Positions 11,659-24,518 of a DNA stretch of 64,000 nt are shown here, piece by piece (position 1 is the stretch's first letter; every line of letters starts with the position of its first letter). The translations under genes were made by a program, and so were the position numbers. The notes beneath the pieces are model-generated. The model did not search any database and was not told the origin of the DNA. It worked only from the letters and a program-made list of their open reading frames with translations. The DNA is from Nymphaea colorata (lineage: Eukaryota > Streptophyta > Magnoliopsida > Nymphaeales > Nymphaeaceae): NCBI RefSeq assembly GCF_008831285.2, contig NC_045147.1, forward strand, positions 18,640,854-18,704,853, written 5' to 3'.

Positions 11659-14600
11659 CCTTCAAATTATCAGGATATTGTCATTCTGATTTAAAAAATC
11701 ACCAATGAAACCATCACATAAAAAAATGATACTGAAATGTCACAACGCTGCTTACAATAAATGCTTTAAATAGTTTCCTAATTTCATGAGCCTATTCACC
11801 ATCTTCATTCTGTAGAACAAGAGCCCCGACTTAATTGATCATCTTGTAGAAATTCACAGCTTGTATGAATGGAAGAAACGGACTTGCCAATCAAAGATTC
11901 GAAGATATAAGATTATGGCAGGTTTTGTCACAAGGATAAGCACAATCTGTCTCTTTTATCACAGTTCGTTCAAAATACCAATCCCCAACAGCAACTGCAA
12001 TTTTCTGCATAAAGGAAAAGAAATGATAGTAAAGATATGTGCAATTATGAAAGCACAGTCATGAATTACACTAAGCAATCAAAGAGACAAGAATCAAGAA
12101 CTATGAATAAAATGTCTATTTGATAAGAAATAGTTATTTTAACAACCAAAAGTTCCTATTCACATATAAAATGTCATTGCCTAACAAGAGAAGTTTCAGG
12201 TTCGTAGTAGTATCCTTGAATGAAGACCAGCAAAAAGCTTTCCTCAAAGTTACTATATAATGCAAATACAAGATGAACAACATTACTCGCAGTTCACTTC
12301 TTTTGTGTCTATTGTAGTAGAAACAATAGACAGTCTTCCATGAAAACATCAAGTTCGGAAAACAAACCCAGTTAAGCCGTAACAATCATAAAGTGGTCAT
12401 TTATGTATTATTAGGTCCACACAACCATATTAGAAGCCATTAAAATGATGCTTTTTGCTTTCACGAACCAAAATATGCAAAGAACAACACAAAAAAGTTG
12501 TATCCCTCAGGAACGTTTCTGCATGAGAGGTATGCTGTTTGTCACTGTCTGAGAAATACAAGTTCAATAGTAACGCAGATTACAAGTGCCTACGACTAGC
12601 CTCAGTGTTGGCTGCGTGATGACAAAAAGAGCTACTGCACAGGCACCATACACAAAGAAAATAGCAAAAAGACATTTATTTAGATCAAACATTGTAGGAT
12701 TTGAAACAAAAGCAGTCAACTCCACAAAGCTAATGGATTCTTGCTATACGATATCACAAACATGCACACGGTTTGCAACTTTGCAGGTTTGACCAAGGGA
12801 AAGAAAAAAAACCAAGAAACCTTCCAACAATAAATTGTTTCTGAAAGAGAAAAACCCATATACACACCTTGCCTCCAATTGTAGGAGAACAATCTGCAAA
12901 CCAAGTGTCTTGACTCTCTGATTGACAATGTGCAAAGCATGAATTCACAAACAGACCATTTTGCCTAGATGAAGAAAAGCTCCTCATAGAATTAAGCATT
13001 GACATCCTAAAACCTGCTCATAAATGATAAAAGTTCAGGAAATATAAAAGATCAAAGTTGGTAACATAAACCTTTATGGCCACCTTTCGCAGGAATACAT
13101 AAAAGGACAATAACCTTGCAAAAATCCAATCTGTGAAGCATCACAAAGTGCAGGATTCATTTTACAGGCGGTCCAGTGACCATGAGGATCAGCACGTTGA
13201 GTTGCCAAACTAGCCTGGAGCTGGAAAAAGGAAACAAAGAGCATACCATAAGTGTTTTGCTGCAATCATTAAATAGCTCTTACAAATGATGCATGGATTT
13301 TTTTTGTTTGAGCTTTAAGATGAGTTCACTTTACCTGCCAAAAGTCATATGCAGCATTCAAGAGAAATAAAGGGGTTCTGATATTAGCTACCAAGTTCTG
13401 GGGGAAGAAACACTGCAGGCCCATGCACACATTAAAAATGTAAATTTTCCACAATGTGTTGCTATGTAATTTTATGCCAACTTAAAGGAACAAGTGGTAG
13501 AGCGTCACTGAAGTTGGATCCTCTTTTGATGTACAAGTAGATGGCAAGTTCCTTCCAGAACCCCAATAAATAACAAAATTTTCAGCATCATGCCTTTGAG
13601 TGCATCTAAAATGGTAGACTATCCAGTTTGAAATGCCGAAAATGATAGAACATCTAAAATTAGCAGTACCTGAATATTGACAACACCTTCAAAAATCGAC
13701 CTCATCGTGCGTCTACCAGCAATATCAATCCTACAACAGGTAAAATCTTAAGATTTTCAGGTGGATTTGTTAACACAAACTTTAACACGATGGGGTTAAT
13801 GTTCTGCAAGAACTGAGAGAGAGCAATAGCCATACGCATCCATGAAATATCCAGCATCACTAAGGCATTTGACTCGTGTACCCCTTGGAAATAATTCATG
13901 GAATTCATCACAGTGTAATATGGATGCTAAAACCCCAGCAGAACATCCTGAGAGAAGAGCCTGTACAGCATGTGATACCCTCAATAAATATCCAGCTACA
14001 GCAGAAAAGATAACTTCAAAGAAATACCAACTAAAATAGAGAATATGAATAACAATTTGAAGCTCAAAAAGACTGATATTAATAGACATCACTGTAAATT
14101 CAACGTATAGAGAATAGATAAGAAGGGTTTGCTACAAGTGAGGATCAATTAACACGTTAATTTGGTGCAACCAGGATTGACCATACTTTCATGATTTCAT
14201 CACCTGGACTGCCTTGAAAAAATGAAGACCACAAGAAGCACAATTGTTTAGACTAAAGTCTCTAAATTTTTCAAAATGTAGAAGACAAGCAGCATTGTTT
14301 ATCTTAACAACATGATATATCAAAGGGTACAGTTGTCAATGCATGGATTACCATGATCAATCTAGACAGCTTTAACATTGCAAGAACAGGAGGACCATAT
14401 GCCAACATAGAAGTCAACCAGGCACATGTACTGAATCTTAAGACACATGTGCACTAGTGGGAAATCCATAATTATATAAAACTGAACAAGAAAAGGGTGA
14501 ATTAAACAAATTTCAATCAAAAAATCTTTTGGGTGCACTGCACTGGGCCATTTGGAAGCAAACGACTAGTATTGTCATAGCTAAAACTAAGTTCAAGTAC

Positions 14601-15360
14601 CAAAAACAGCACCACAAAAAAATACCATGCACAGAGCTCCAAAAGAGCCAATAATTAGACATTCTGGGTAACAGGAGAAAATTTGATTACATATATCATG
14701 ACAGTAATTATTTGACTGCCATATCCAGAAGGACAATATGGAATGTGATGAACTACCATTTCACATGCTAAAGAAAAACAAAAGTCACAAATGCACATTG
14801 AATATAAAAAATTAACTGGATCTTTATCAAGTCAAAGGATCCCGAGCAAATGTGATGTATCAAATGTATAAGGTCATTTTCTCCAACTTGATAGTCTACT
14901 ATCAAAATTCAAAATGTATCCACTTCTACCAATGTTAACTATAAGCATTATCAATATGGTAATTTTCAGGTCTTATTCTCTTCTACAATTTAATCTTCAT
15001 CCAAGAAACATATAAAAAGAAGATACATGACTGGCATCACTTATCTAAGGATGTATCTAGCATGTATAACATATAAGAAAACATATTCTTTCTCCAACCA
15101 TATGTTGTATTGCTTCTCTCTCTTTCTCTTTTGCTTGAAAGTGTGTTCTTTACTCAATTCCCCCTTCCTATCCATCAAGTCCATCAGATGCATACTCTCA
15201 GAAGCTAGTAAATCATTCTTGTTTTTTTAAGCTACATACAACAATTTAAAATTTTAAACTTGACTAGCAATTCATGTCCTCATCCAAATGTATCAGTGCA
15301 CTACCTTAAATTCTGTATATGAATAATTTACATTTAGCAATAAAATGTGTTAGAAATATA

Positions 15361-15416
15361 AATGAAACACAATCTCCAAAGAAAATATGGAAAAAGAGAA
15401 AGAGGGAACAATCAGT
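15361..15416 (-). other. Micro-inverted segment relative to the right duplication unit
   Basis: These 56 bp, in the intron between esterase exons 5 and 6, are the reverse complement of 30,134-30,189 at the corresponding place in the right unit, with about four mismatches. They begin AATGAAACACAATCTCC; the right-unit segment ends in GAGATTGTATTTCATT. An ACGATACG-motif repeat follows immediately on the right at 15,427. Confidence 0.85.
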
Positions 15417-15426
15417 CAAAAAAAAA

Positions 15427-15522
15427 TACGATACGGTTACGATACGTTACGATATTTTACGATACGGCGTATCTTAAAGCCAGACCGATACAGCTTACAA
15501 TACACTTTTTACAACATTGGTC
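15427..15522. repeat. ACGATACG-motif repeat fragment
   Basis: The block has several ACGATAC words (TACGATACGGTTACGATACG and onward) and ends in CTTTTTACAACATTG. It is absent from the right unit, where unrelated sequence of similar length sits. A matching end, with ACGATACGTTACATTACG and finally CTTTTATAACATTG, occurs at 63,826-63,900. It is therefore one end of a dispersed repeat family. Confidence 0.6.
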
Positions 15523-15779
15523 AACTCAATTATCAAACATGAATATGCACTTGCTCTATTGCACAATATAACAATGGCAGTTAAGAGATAAGTTTCTACA
15601 TGAAACCATGCGCGAGAAGGATTTAAGGCTACTTCATATTAATATACACTTGATTCCACCACAAATTTTGACCAAATCAAGTCCTTGAAATTTATCATTT
15701 CTAGCATTTATCAGCCTAAGCATTGAAGATCACCTTTGCATGTTTTCCAAATATCTGCCTTTTACTGTATGCCTCTGTC

Positions 15780-15823
15780 TGTGTGTGTGTGTGTGTGTGT
15801 GTTACACACACACACACACACAT
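15780..15823. repeat. (GT)n-(CA)n self-complementary microsatellite
   Basis: About 11 GT units run directly into TTA and about 9 CA units, so the two halves can fold back on each other as a long hairpin. The right unit has a longer, interrupted version at 30,535-30,600. It lies about 70 bp beyond the 3' end of esterase exon 5. Confidence 0.9.
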
Positions 15824-16761
15824 GCGTGTGCAAGCATAAAATTTGAAACCCACATGGTGACCTGAAAACTAAAAGATAAAGCAGCTAACCTGCTTTGCAT
15901 AACGCATGCCTTTCGACATCAGATCCTCTACTGCAGCCAACCAGATGCGCTGTCCACGGAAGTAAAGGTTTGAAACCTGAAAGGACAAAAAGGGTGCAAC
16001 TAGATAACGTTAAAAGAGAGCATACTATAGCAGAAACCAAATCAGAAAGAACAGAACACCGAAAAGATCCTCAAAAGCATTTCAGAAAAATATCCTGCCC
16101 ACAGTTGCTGGAGACATAGCACTGGCACATGGTCAACTTGATCAACCATTGAAAACAGCAAATGTTCATATGTTGCAGCCTGCAATTTATCTACCTGCCC
16201 TACTAACAAAATTCATTAGGATGCCCTTCATAAATTTTCCCTAAATCATCGTGTTAGAGATCTCAAATGGAAGGTTGGAGTTTGGACAAATAGCAGTTAA
16301 AACTTAAAAATATCAAATTGAAGAAATTACTTGCCATTTCTTGAACTAATTCTTCCTTATGGACATGAGTATAATGTATAGACGTTTCATCATGCATTTG
16401 AATCTCATGTCAACAAAGACGAAAAGCTATCATTTAATGCATATTTCATGCCTGTAATGCAAGAAGGCACTGTTTATTCCTAAGTTTTTTTCATAGTTAT
16501 CTGAACTTATTTTTATGTATTGAACACAAAAAATGGGTAGTTAATAAAGTTGTCTGATACAATGAACAAGAAAAGAGACTACCACCCATGCACTGGCATA
16601 TCGAACGACCAACTAAAAGAAATAACTTATTTGATGGCCCCATGCATGCATGTCACACTCAAAAGATAAAACCATAAACAACATATGATATTTAGAAAGA
16701 GGAAGCCTACCAATCAATTCCATATAAAGTACATAACTTTGTCATCATCATCAGCTGAAAG

Positions 16762-17168
16762 GGTAGTCACAGAAAACGTGTTTTTTTCAAAAAAAAAAAG
16801 CAAAAAAGCCACGATAAATTAAATGGCCGTTTAAAACTTAAGAACAGCGTGTTTTTTTGAAAAAAACATTAAAAACGAAAAAAAAAAGTGTTTTCATTTT
16901 TATTTTCACTTGTTTCATTTTTTTCAGTTTTTTTAATGCCAAACAGTTTTTTTGTTCATTTTCTATTTTTTATTTGTTGCAAATCTATTTACCTTTTGAT
17001 GTTTGTGTTATTAATTTCTCACTTATTTTATTTCCCCATTTTTAGTTTTCAAATTTTTAAAAATTTATGGTTTTTTTCCCGTGTTTTTCTCATTTTTTTC
17101 AAGCTTGCCGTATTATACCCTAGAAAAATCTCACTGTTTAAAAGTCCGAGACGTTATTTGTGACTGTG
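16762..17168. mobile_element. MITE-like insertion, about 407 bp, 8-bp target-site duplication
   Basis: The right unit reads CATCAGCTGAAAGAACATTT without interruption at about 31,525. The left unit is interrupted by 407 bp flanked on both sides by GCTGAAAG (16,754-16,761 and 17,169-17,176). The ends are imperfect inverted repeats: GGTAGTCACAGAAAACG at the left and CGTTATTTGTGACTGTG at the right, sharing AGTCACA and AACG. The interior is very T/A-rich and has no coding capacity. An 8-bp target-site duplication fits the hAT superfamily. The element sits in the intron between exons 4 and 5 of the broken esterase gene. Confidence 0.85.
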
Positions 17169-20100
17169 GCTGAAAGAACATTTACATAAAAGTAATCATA
17201 ATGATTATGGGCTCAGTTCTCACCTTATCTTCACCTTCCCCACTAAAAGATGCACCGTCACAGTAGCGAATCCTTACTCTATTTATTCCAGTTGAAAAAG
17301 TCTATTAAATAGAAAATATTTAGCAGTTCTCCAAACAAATCAAGCATTCCAACTCCCAAGATACAGCAGGATGTCTTGGACCCATCTCAAAGAAAGAGGC
17401 AAAAAGGAACAAAGCAACATTATTTGACAAACCAGGATTTTCTGCAGGATTATTGCTTAGAATTCCAGTAAATGGAAGTTGTTTTTCCATGAATTTTGAT
17501 GAACCACGACGAGTTGTCTTACGAAAAATACAGCTCCTAATGGTGTTACACCAACCTCCACCCTGCAGTTAGAATGTTATCAGATGAATAATCTAAGTGG
17601 AAACAGATATCCACATAAATGAAAGAACAGAAATAAATACTCAAAACTACTTGGGTGAGGCACCTTACATAATATTAGTTATGTAGGTATCAACTACGAA
17701 AATTCTTGAGCTGACTTTTCATTGCAAAATTGCATAGATTCTCATACCTCCAATTGGATGAGCCAACTATTAGCGCCTGAACCAAATCCACGGTGGAGGT
17801 GATAACCAGGCAGAGTTCCATCCAGGCAGACTACAAAAAGTGAGAAGGAAAGAAAGATTAGGCAGATCATAAACTTTTGAAACATGACCTTAAGGACTTA
17901 TTTGATTAGAGATTTTTTTTTTTTTTGACTGAAAAGGTAACTGTAGCTTAGAATCCAAAAGTTTTGATTATATATTCGTTTTGCTAGCATTTTGAACGAT
18001 TCCCTTATTGAGGGCAATGACATAATCCATTTGTCGCCATAGCCATCACAAAGCCAGGTCATGTATTAGACTGAATCGTTACTCGTTACGGACAGATCTT
18101 TGAAAACTATTATTCACGAATTAGCAGCCGAAATTATTTTCAGTTAATGCTATGTCATGGAGCTTTAGTGTTGAACATATTCAAAAATATGAGTATAGTT
18201 GTGCAAACGACATCTATCAGAAACACCAGACTGAGAAGAACATCAAACATAGCTGGTGGAAGCCATGGCCATGATAACTGCCAGGTCACCTGTCTCAGAA
18301 TCTCAGATCTTAACTAAAGCCGAAACCTAAGAATAACCAATACAAAAGGAACTGGAAAAAAAAGAACGAGATGAAGAAGTGAGAAGTAGGAGAAAAGGTA
18401 AAAAGTCGTATCCACGCAAAGCAATGGAAACAAATTATCCCCGTATTCTGTCGTAGCCAGGCCGCTTTTAAACCTTTTGATACCCCAATAACCCACTCTG
18501 CTACCTGTCCTTGTGGCAACAAGGAGAGCAATTACACTCATCACCTCCGTAATCATTACAACCACATGGGTGACCATGGAAAAGCCGGTTTGAAGAGGAT
18601 GTGACTGCAAAACACTAAAATAATAGCATAACCGCTCCCCATCTGATGATCAGCCCAACAGCGACCACCATATCTCATGCTTGATGGAGATAACGGAGAA
18701 AGAAGTTCATAGAAGAAGGAAAACGGGAGGAAAAGAGAGGGAGAGAGAGAGAGAGCTTGCCTGCTCCTTTTGCAGCAGCACTAGCTACGAGGGTTAAGGG
18801 AACCATGACAGGGATGTCTGTCACATTCAACTTCTCAAAAGCGACTACTCCGCCTTTGTTCAAACAAAAAACGGCCATGCAGAGCACCCACAATGCATAT
18901 CTACGAAGTCCCAACCATCCCTTCCCTGTCCCTGCCATTTTTCCTTCTTCCTCTGTATGCCGCAACCGAATCTCTCTGTCGCTCCCTCCCTTTCTCTCAG
19001 TGGTGCATACATGAGGGATATAAATAGGACCGCAGAGAGGTGAGATGCAGATTTGCAATGAGTGAGATGTGGCACCCCCTGTCAGCTTATTGCATTGAGG
19101 AGGAGTGGAGGACCAGCAATAAGGATTAGGTGTCAGTGGCAGAAAACGCAAAGGGAAGAAAAAACAATCGGGTAAATGGGTAGGCAGGGCGTCACTGTAA
19201 CTGTCCCAGGGTCCTTAGATGAGTTAAAACGCTTCTGAAGGTCGGAAGAGGGTTCCTGCAGAGATATAGCCACCAACACAAGAAAGCGGCCATTAACCTC
19301 CGAGGATCTTGCTCAAGCACAGAGAGAAAATGAGAGAGAGAGGGAGGGAGGGAGGGAGGGAGAGCTGCAGTTCCTGCCGACCGATGGGCTTCCTTTCTCA
19401 ACTTTTCCCTCTTGTGAACTGCCCGCGTTTTTTCATCCTCGCCTCCTCCTTTATTCACTTTGAAATAATATTAAAAGCTCCTCCTCTTAGATTGCCGCGA
19501 AACAGATCGGAAAATGGAAAAGCGAGGAAAGATAAAAAAAAAATCTTCACATACGGTAAAAACCAAGTTACTTTGAGAAATTTCGGGTTGGTAGTCCACC
19601 AAGTTACAACTTTCCAAACTTCATTTTTTAGCTTCTTCCCTTTTTCTGTTGCAGATTGCCAACCTTCTGTTGGGCATAAAAGTTGTCCATTATTAGACTT
19701 GTGGTAGCTCCGGATCTTCCACTGACAACCTTCCTCCATCTCAAGAAAAGAAGAAAAGAATAGGAAGGGCGCGTGACGGCAGTAAAGGATCTTCATTGCG
19801 AGTAAATGAAGGGGATAGTTGTGTGTCCTTTCACGGTACGAACTCCCACGAGAAACCTACAACAACTCCGCTGCCCAATCTCAGAGACAACGCTTTGTCT
19901 GTGACAGTTATGGATGAAAAGGTTGTCTTTCAACTTCAACTAGAGATTATTAATGGTTTCTTTGTACTGGGGACCTTCTTGAAAAAAAGCGCCTGAAGCT
20001 TCATTGCAGATAGAGTTATCTACATGTACTGCAACCAAGATGCATCAGATCGGGTATCTATCTGATTGTGTTACAAAATTCAACCAAGATGCAGTCGCAA

Positions 20101-23100
20101 TGTTACCTCCAAAATAATAATTGTAGAAAAAAAGAAAGAAAAGAAATTTGCCCGTGATTTGTGAGTTCTTTAGTCTACAAATTTTGACTTTCCCTAGCTC
20201 TAGATTGAAATGTTCGAATCAAACAAGGGTCGCAGCCGGCAGTCTGATTATTATTATGAGTGTTATGTAGTTGTCTTTCTGCGCACAGCCACAGAAAGTT
20301 TCACAATGACACCTCCAGACTCTCAGCCTGAAAGTAGATTACTTTCCCATTATTTGGAATTTGTTGGGTGGATGAATTATTTTCTGAAAAAGATATAAAA
20401 AGGGCAGTAAAAGATATAATTAATTCATTTATTTTTCAAGTGATTAGGAGGTATTCCACCATCTGAGTGAGAGCTCAAGGACCCTCCTTTTCCTCTTCAT
20501 GTAGAGATAGTTTACCTTCAACTTTTTACCACGCCACACACTGTAAGACCGAAGGAAATAAGGCTTATAGAAATCAAACCAACAACAAAAAGATTCACCG
20601 GCACCAGTTTGAATGCCCCAAGGTTTTTTCTTTTTTTTTTTTGTTTATTGTTTATTGTGGTGAAAGAGATTACCAAAAGGATTATTCATGAAAATTTTCA
20701 GACAATTGGGTTTTGTGGCAACATGGTCATCATTGAAGAGGAAGCTTGATTTTGTCAAAAAATTTTAACCGAATGGTTCCAATCCAAACCAATTGAGTTC
20801 ATGTGTAAAAATCTTGAACTATAACTTTTCAAACAGTTTTCCCAAACAATAACAAGCAACTAGATCCCTAAGGACTCCTGTTAGAATGTTGGAGATCACT
20901 ATCATGTCTCAGTGCACTATACTTATGGATCGTAAAAGGTTATCAACCATACTTTGTGAGGGTAAAGAAGCATACACGAAAAAAGAGGCACTGGTCTCTC
21001 TTAGAAGGGGGTGGAATGAACCACTCACCCTTTAAAAATAAAACAAAAACAAAAAACAAGCAAAGAAATCTAACATGGACCTTTTATTTGACTGAGTGCT
21101 TGCCACTTCTTTAACCAGAAACGTGTTGTTTCACTTGAAGGTTAGGATAACTTATCCAAAAGGTGAATAATTTTCTGGTAGAAATATAACAGAGTATTAG
21201 GCTAAGTGGGGTGGAAGGAAGCAGCATTCCTCTGATGGACAGTCCCAATTTGACTCTTATGGTTCCCATTTGTGGAGGAACCCTGATTTGGGGCATCTCT
21301 CAAGGTTGGAAAGGTGCACCCAAGGAAATTTTACGTCTGTTTACACGAGTTTCAAGGCCAGTGTCCTTATGATTCGTTTAGGATTGTGTTTGAATCGTGG
21401 AAAAGAAGTCGCAGGACCCTGTTTTCTGTCACATCCTCACAAGTCCAACAGGGGAAAAATTCCCACGAATTGCGACTCTCTCTATTGTGATAAATTGGGT
21501 TCTTTGTACCTTCGTTTTGGTTTTCAAAACTAAGGAAATCATATCATAATTATTATTTTGATTGTCATATGTTTATTCTGCAGGGTTACATTAATTATTA
21601 AGAAATTTTTACAAAATGGTGCCTTTTTGCTACTAATTAGTGGGAACCATGCTTTATCTTTTTGTTGGAGAATAGTAAATCTTTTATCTCTAGTATGCAT
21701 TCTATTTTATTTAGACTCTAATGTTTTGTAGTCTTTTATGATTTTTTGTATTCGCCTGTTTCTAATTTATTATAAATTTTTTGTATATTTATAAGGTTGT
21801 ATTCGGCAAAATGAAAAATGCAATAGAAGAAAATGTGGCAAGAAGTCACAAGAAGCTACAAAAGGAGAGAAAATGGGCTTTTCTAAAATGGGCTTCTCTT
21901 CTCTACCAATCAATCACTTTTGAAAAGAATATATTAGTATTTTGTGATGAACCTGATGCAAGAATTGGTTTGAGGATTAATCAGTAGAAAACAGAAAAAT
22001 TGTCAGATATTGACCCTTTTTTTTTATCGTATCTGTAAAGACCGGACGTTAGATTCTCTCTTTTTCACAAAACTCAAAGGTCGCCTTCTCAGAAAGAAGA
22101 TCGGTCGGAAACATGTCGAGGAGTAAAAAAAAAAAAAAAAATCATTGGCAGTAGCTCATTGAAGAAATCTTTTCCGGAGGTAAAGAATCCAGTGCAATTA
22201 AATTGTCATTAAGGACAAACCGTCATGAGATGCAATGTGAACCACCAGCTACTGCATTGAGAAATTACCATAAAAACATTAAAGTAGAAAATTCTAAGGC
22301 GTTCGTTTGGATTTACAGGGACGCAAAACGCGCTCCTAATGAACAAGGACTTATCTCCATGCTAAGCTGTTGTCCACCAAGTTTGCTAAAACTACACTTC
22401 TTGATTGATCGGATGATTACATAAGACTTCAACCAGAGAACTCTGTGTTGCTAAATCACTGATCTCTAAGTACAGTAGCAGACACACAGTCCAGCTGGGA
22501 AACCTGCCATTCACTCTCAGTTCATACATGATCAGGAGTCTCGTCGGGTTCTCAGAATCGTCCTCGGGTGAGTTCATCGGTTGTACCATGTATCCTAGAT
22601 AGTGTTAGGTCCTATCAGTCACAATGCCTCTGATCCAACTGGGTTTTCTTTATGAAACATGGTCAAAACCAAGTCCACACCAATCTCATTGCAGAGCCAT
22701 CATGGATCCAAATTTCGCCAACAATTGCATGTTTCTGGCAATTGTCCTTGTCTTCAGTTTCATAAGCGTCAAAATGTGCTGCATCTGGAGCGTTCTTATG
22801 GAGAAAAACTTACATTCTGCTGCCAGTTTTGCTCCTTGCTTGCTGGCAAAACAGTAAAGAAGGAACACAGCTGTTGCAAAATTCCAGTCTCATCAAGAAA
22901 GAAGAATGTAGTGATTTTGATAAACAAGTGAAGTTCTGAAAAGTGATAGTAGTGGCCATCCTTTTCAATAGAAAAAGGATGTACCAACGAGTGACAACCA
23001 CAAATCGCGTTAAGAAAAGTCTAACGGAAGGAACCAAGCATGGTGTCCCCGCCCCATGATCGGAACTTTTCGAATGGTACATTATAAGAGTCCACAGAAA

Positions 23101-23884
23101 TTATTGCCGTCTTTCTTTAATGACATCATCTGTCTTGTTGCATCCATAGGTAGACAAAGCAAATCATTTTCAAGGTCGAGACCACAAAACACAATAGCGA
23201 CTACGAGCAAATCCGTTGTCGAGTTGATGACCAGGTCCAAGTCGGAGTCTACATCCAGGATTTAATCTCGAGTTTTTCGCACTAATTTCCCAACCAAGTC
23301 CAAAAACAGTGTGCCAAAAGCGGGGTGAGCTTTGGGCTGATCAAAAATTTTGTAGACCCACATGAATTAAAAGTTTGAGGCATAATAAATCTGGTTGAGT
23401 AAAAGGCCGTTGTCTAACAAGTTCTGAATATGCGATCCAAACCTCAACAAGTTTTGTTCAGGTTCGATTTCAGGTGTAGCTGAAAATGGCAATGTTTCGA
23501 GTCCAAAAGGTGCGAATCTTGATTAGGTCGAAATCAGGACTAGCTTGCTTGCACTTTTCATTTTGTATTAAAATTCAACGTCACTTGGTTCGGGCTGGTG
23601 TAGTAATAGCGCCCAAGACAGGTGCATCGGGTACATTTGGCTCCAGACCGCATCCATTGCGAGTTTTTGGGACACGATCCATACACAATTTTAAAGAGAG
23701 TTCCAAGTGGAAAAACCAAGATACTTTTGAGTCATCAGATTTCCTAGTGAGCAGGCAGTAAACCACCTATCATCCAAAAAAGATGCCCAACGGCCCCTGC
23801 AACTCATCCTGCCCCAAGAGTCTTAAGTTGTGTGAAGAACTAAGTGTGGTATGGTGCACTAATCAACTAGAATGTTGTATACAT

Positions 23885-23955
23885 TGGGGTAACACCTACA
23901 CGAATCGAACCAAAGACAACCGCCTGCCGCACCAGTTAGGTTATGCTCTTTGAGG
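23885..23955 (-). repeat. tRNA-derived SINE-like head
   Basis: On the minus strand a Pol III A-box-like TAACCTAACTGGTGCGG is followed about 20 bp later by GGTTCGATTCG, a near-consensus B box. It does not fold as a complete tRNA. The same block occurs in the right unit at about 39,895-39,965, so it predates the duplication. Confidence 0.5.
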
Positions 23956-24518
23956 GCGTCATGAGATCTTGAAGCATCCTGTTTTAACATGAGATCATCT
24001 TGAAGTTTCCTGGTTTAAATTCAATTTCTAGTCATTTCCCTGTCGTTCTAGTTGATCTTTGATTTTTTTTTCCTTTTGGGTAGAAATATTTTTGTACAAT
24101 TTTGCTTCACAATGCATCATGCCTACCACTAAACAGAACAACAGGATCTTCTCTACACCATTTTCGTTATGGTGGGCACTCCTGCAATGAATCGACTGGC
24201 CTTCCATGACCGTGTTGAAGAAGAAAAGCATCCGCTACCTTGGCAGCAGAAGAATACAACGCTCAAAAGGCAGGGAAAAAAGAAGCATATCTTGCCATAC
24301 AAGGTGAAGAAAAGCTCGTGGTTGTAGATCTCATCCACAAGACAACAAGCATTACACTGAGTCCTTTTCCAAGCACAAGAGGATCCAAGCGATAACAAGT
24401 TTCAAAATTAGAACCATATATGTCTCTGAAAAATTGAAAAACGACTCTGTAAAGAGGACCTGTCATAAACATTTGAGACATTATAGACAAAAAATCAGAG
24501 ATCAGATTGACGACACGT

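Larger units (their letters stand above)
11891..18938 (-). pseudogene. Pectin acetylesterase pseudogene, left copy, 12 exons
   Basis: Exon equivalents in transcription order: 18,761-18,938; 17,748-17,830; 17,433-17,562; 17,224-17,301; 15,890-15,976; 13,836-13,960; 13,670-13,730; 13,509-13,562; 13,335-13,412; 13,115-13,220; 12,868-13,013; 11,891-12,004. They match the intact copy at 26,623-33,324 exon by exon. Lesions: (1) exon 4 is 78 instead of 74 nt because of a 4-bp insertion near 17,281, giving a stop at 17,279-17,281 after about 137 codons; (2) the exon 8 acceptor AG is GG (13,563-13,564); (3) exon 1 lacks 30 nt; (4) the nucleophile motif GCSAGG reads GCSAGV; (5) AAYDSWQ reads AAYDFWQ. 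The signal peptide, TATA-like sequence near 19,019 and GC splice donor remain. A short secreted N-terminal peptide could be made, but not an active CE13 esterase. Confidence 0.92.

Noticed and set aside
16857-17163. Phe-rich frames of 60-90 codons
   Set aside because: They are the translation of the T-rich interior of the MITE-like insertion.
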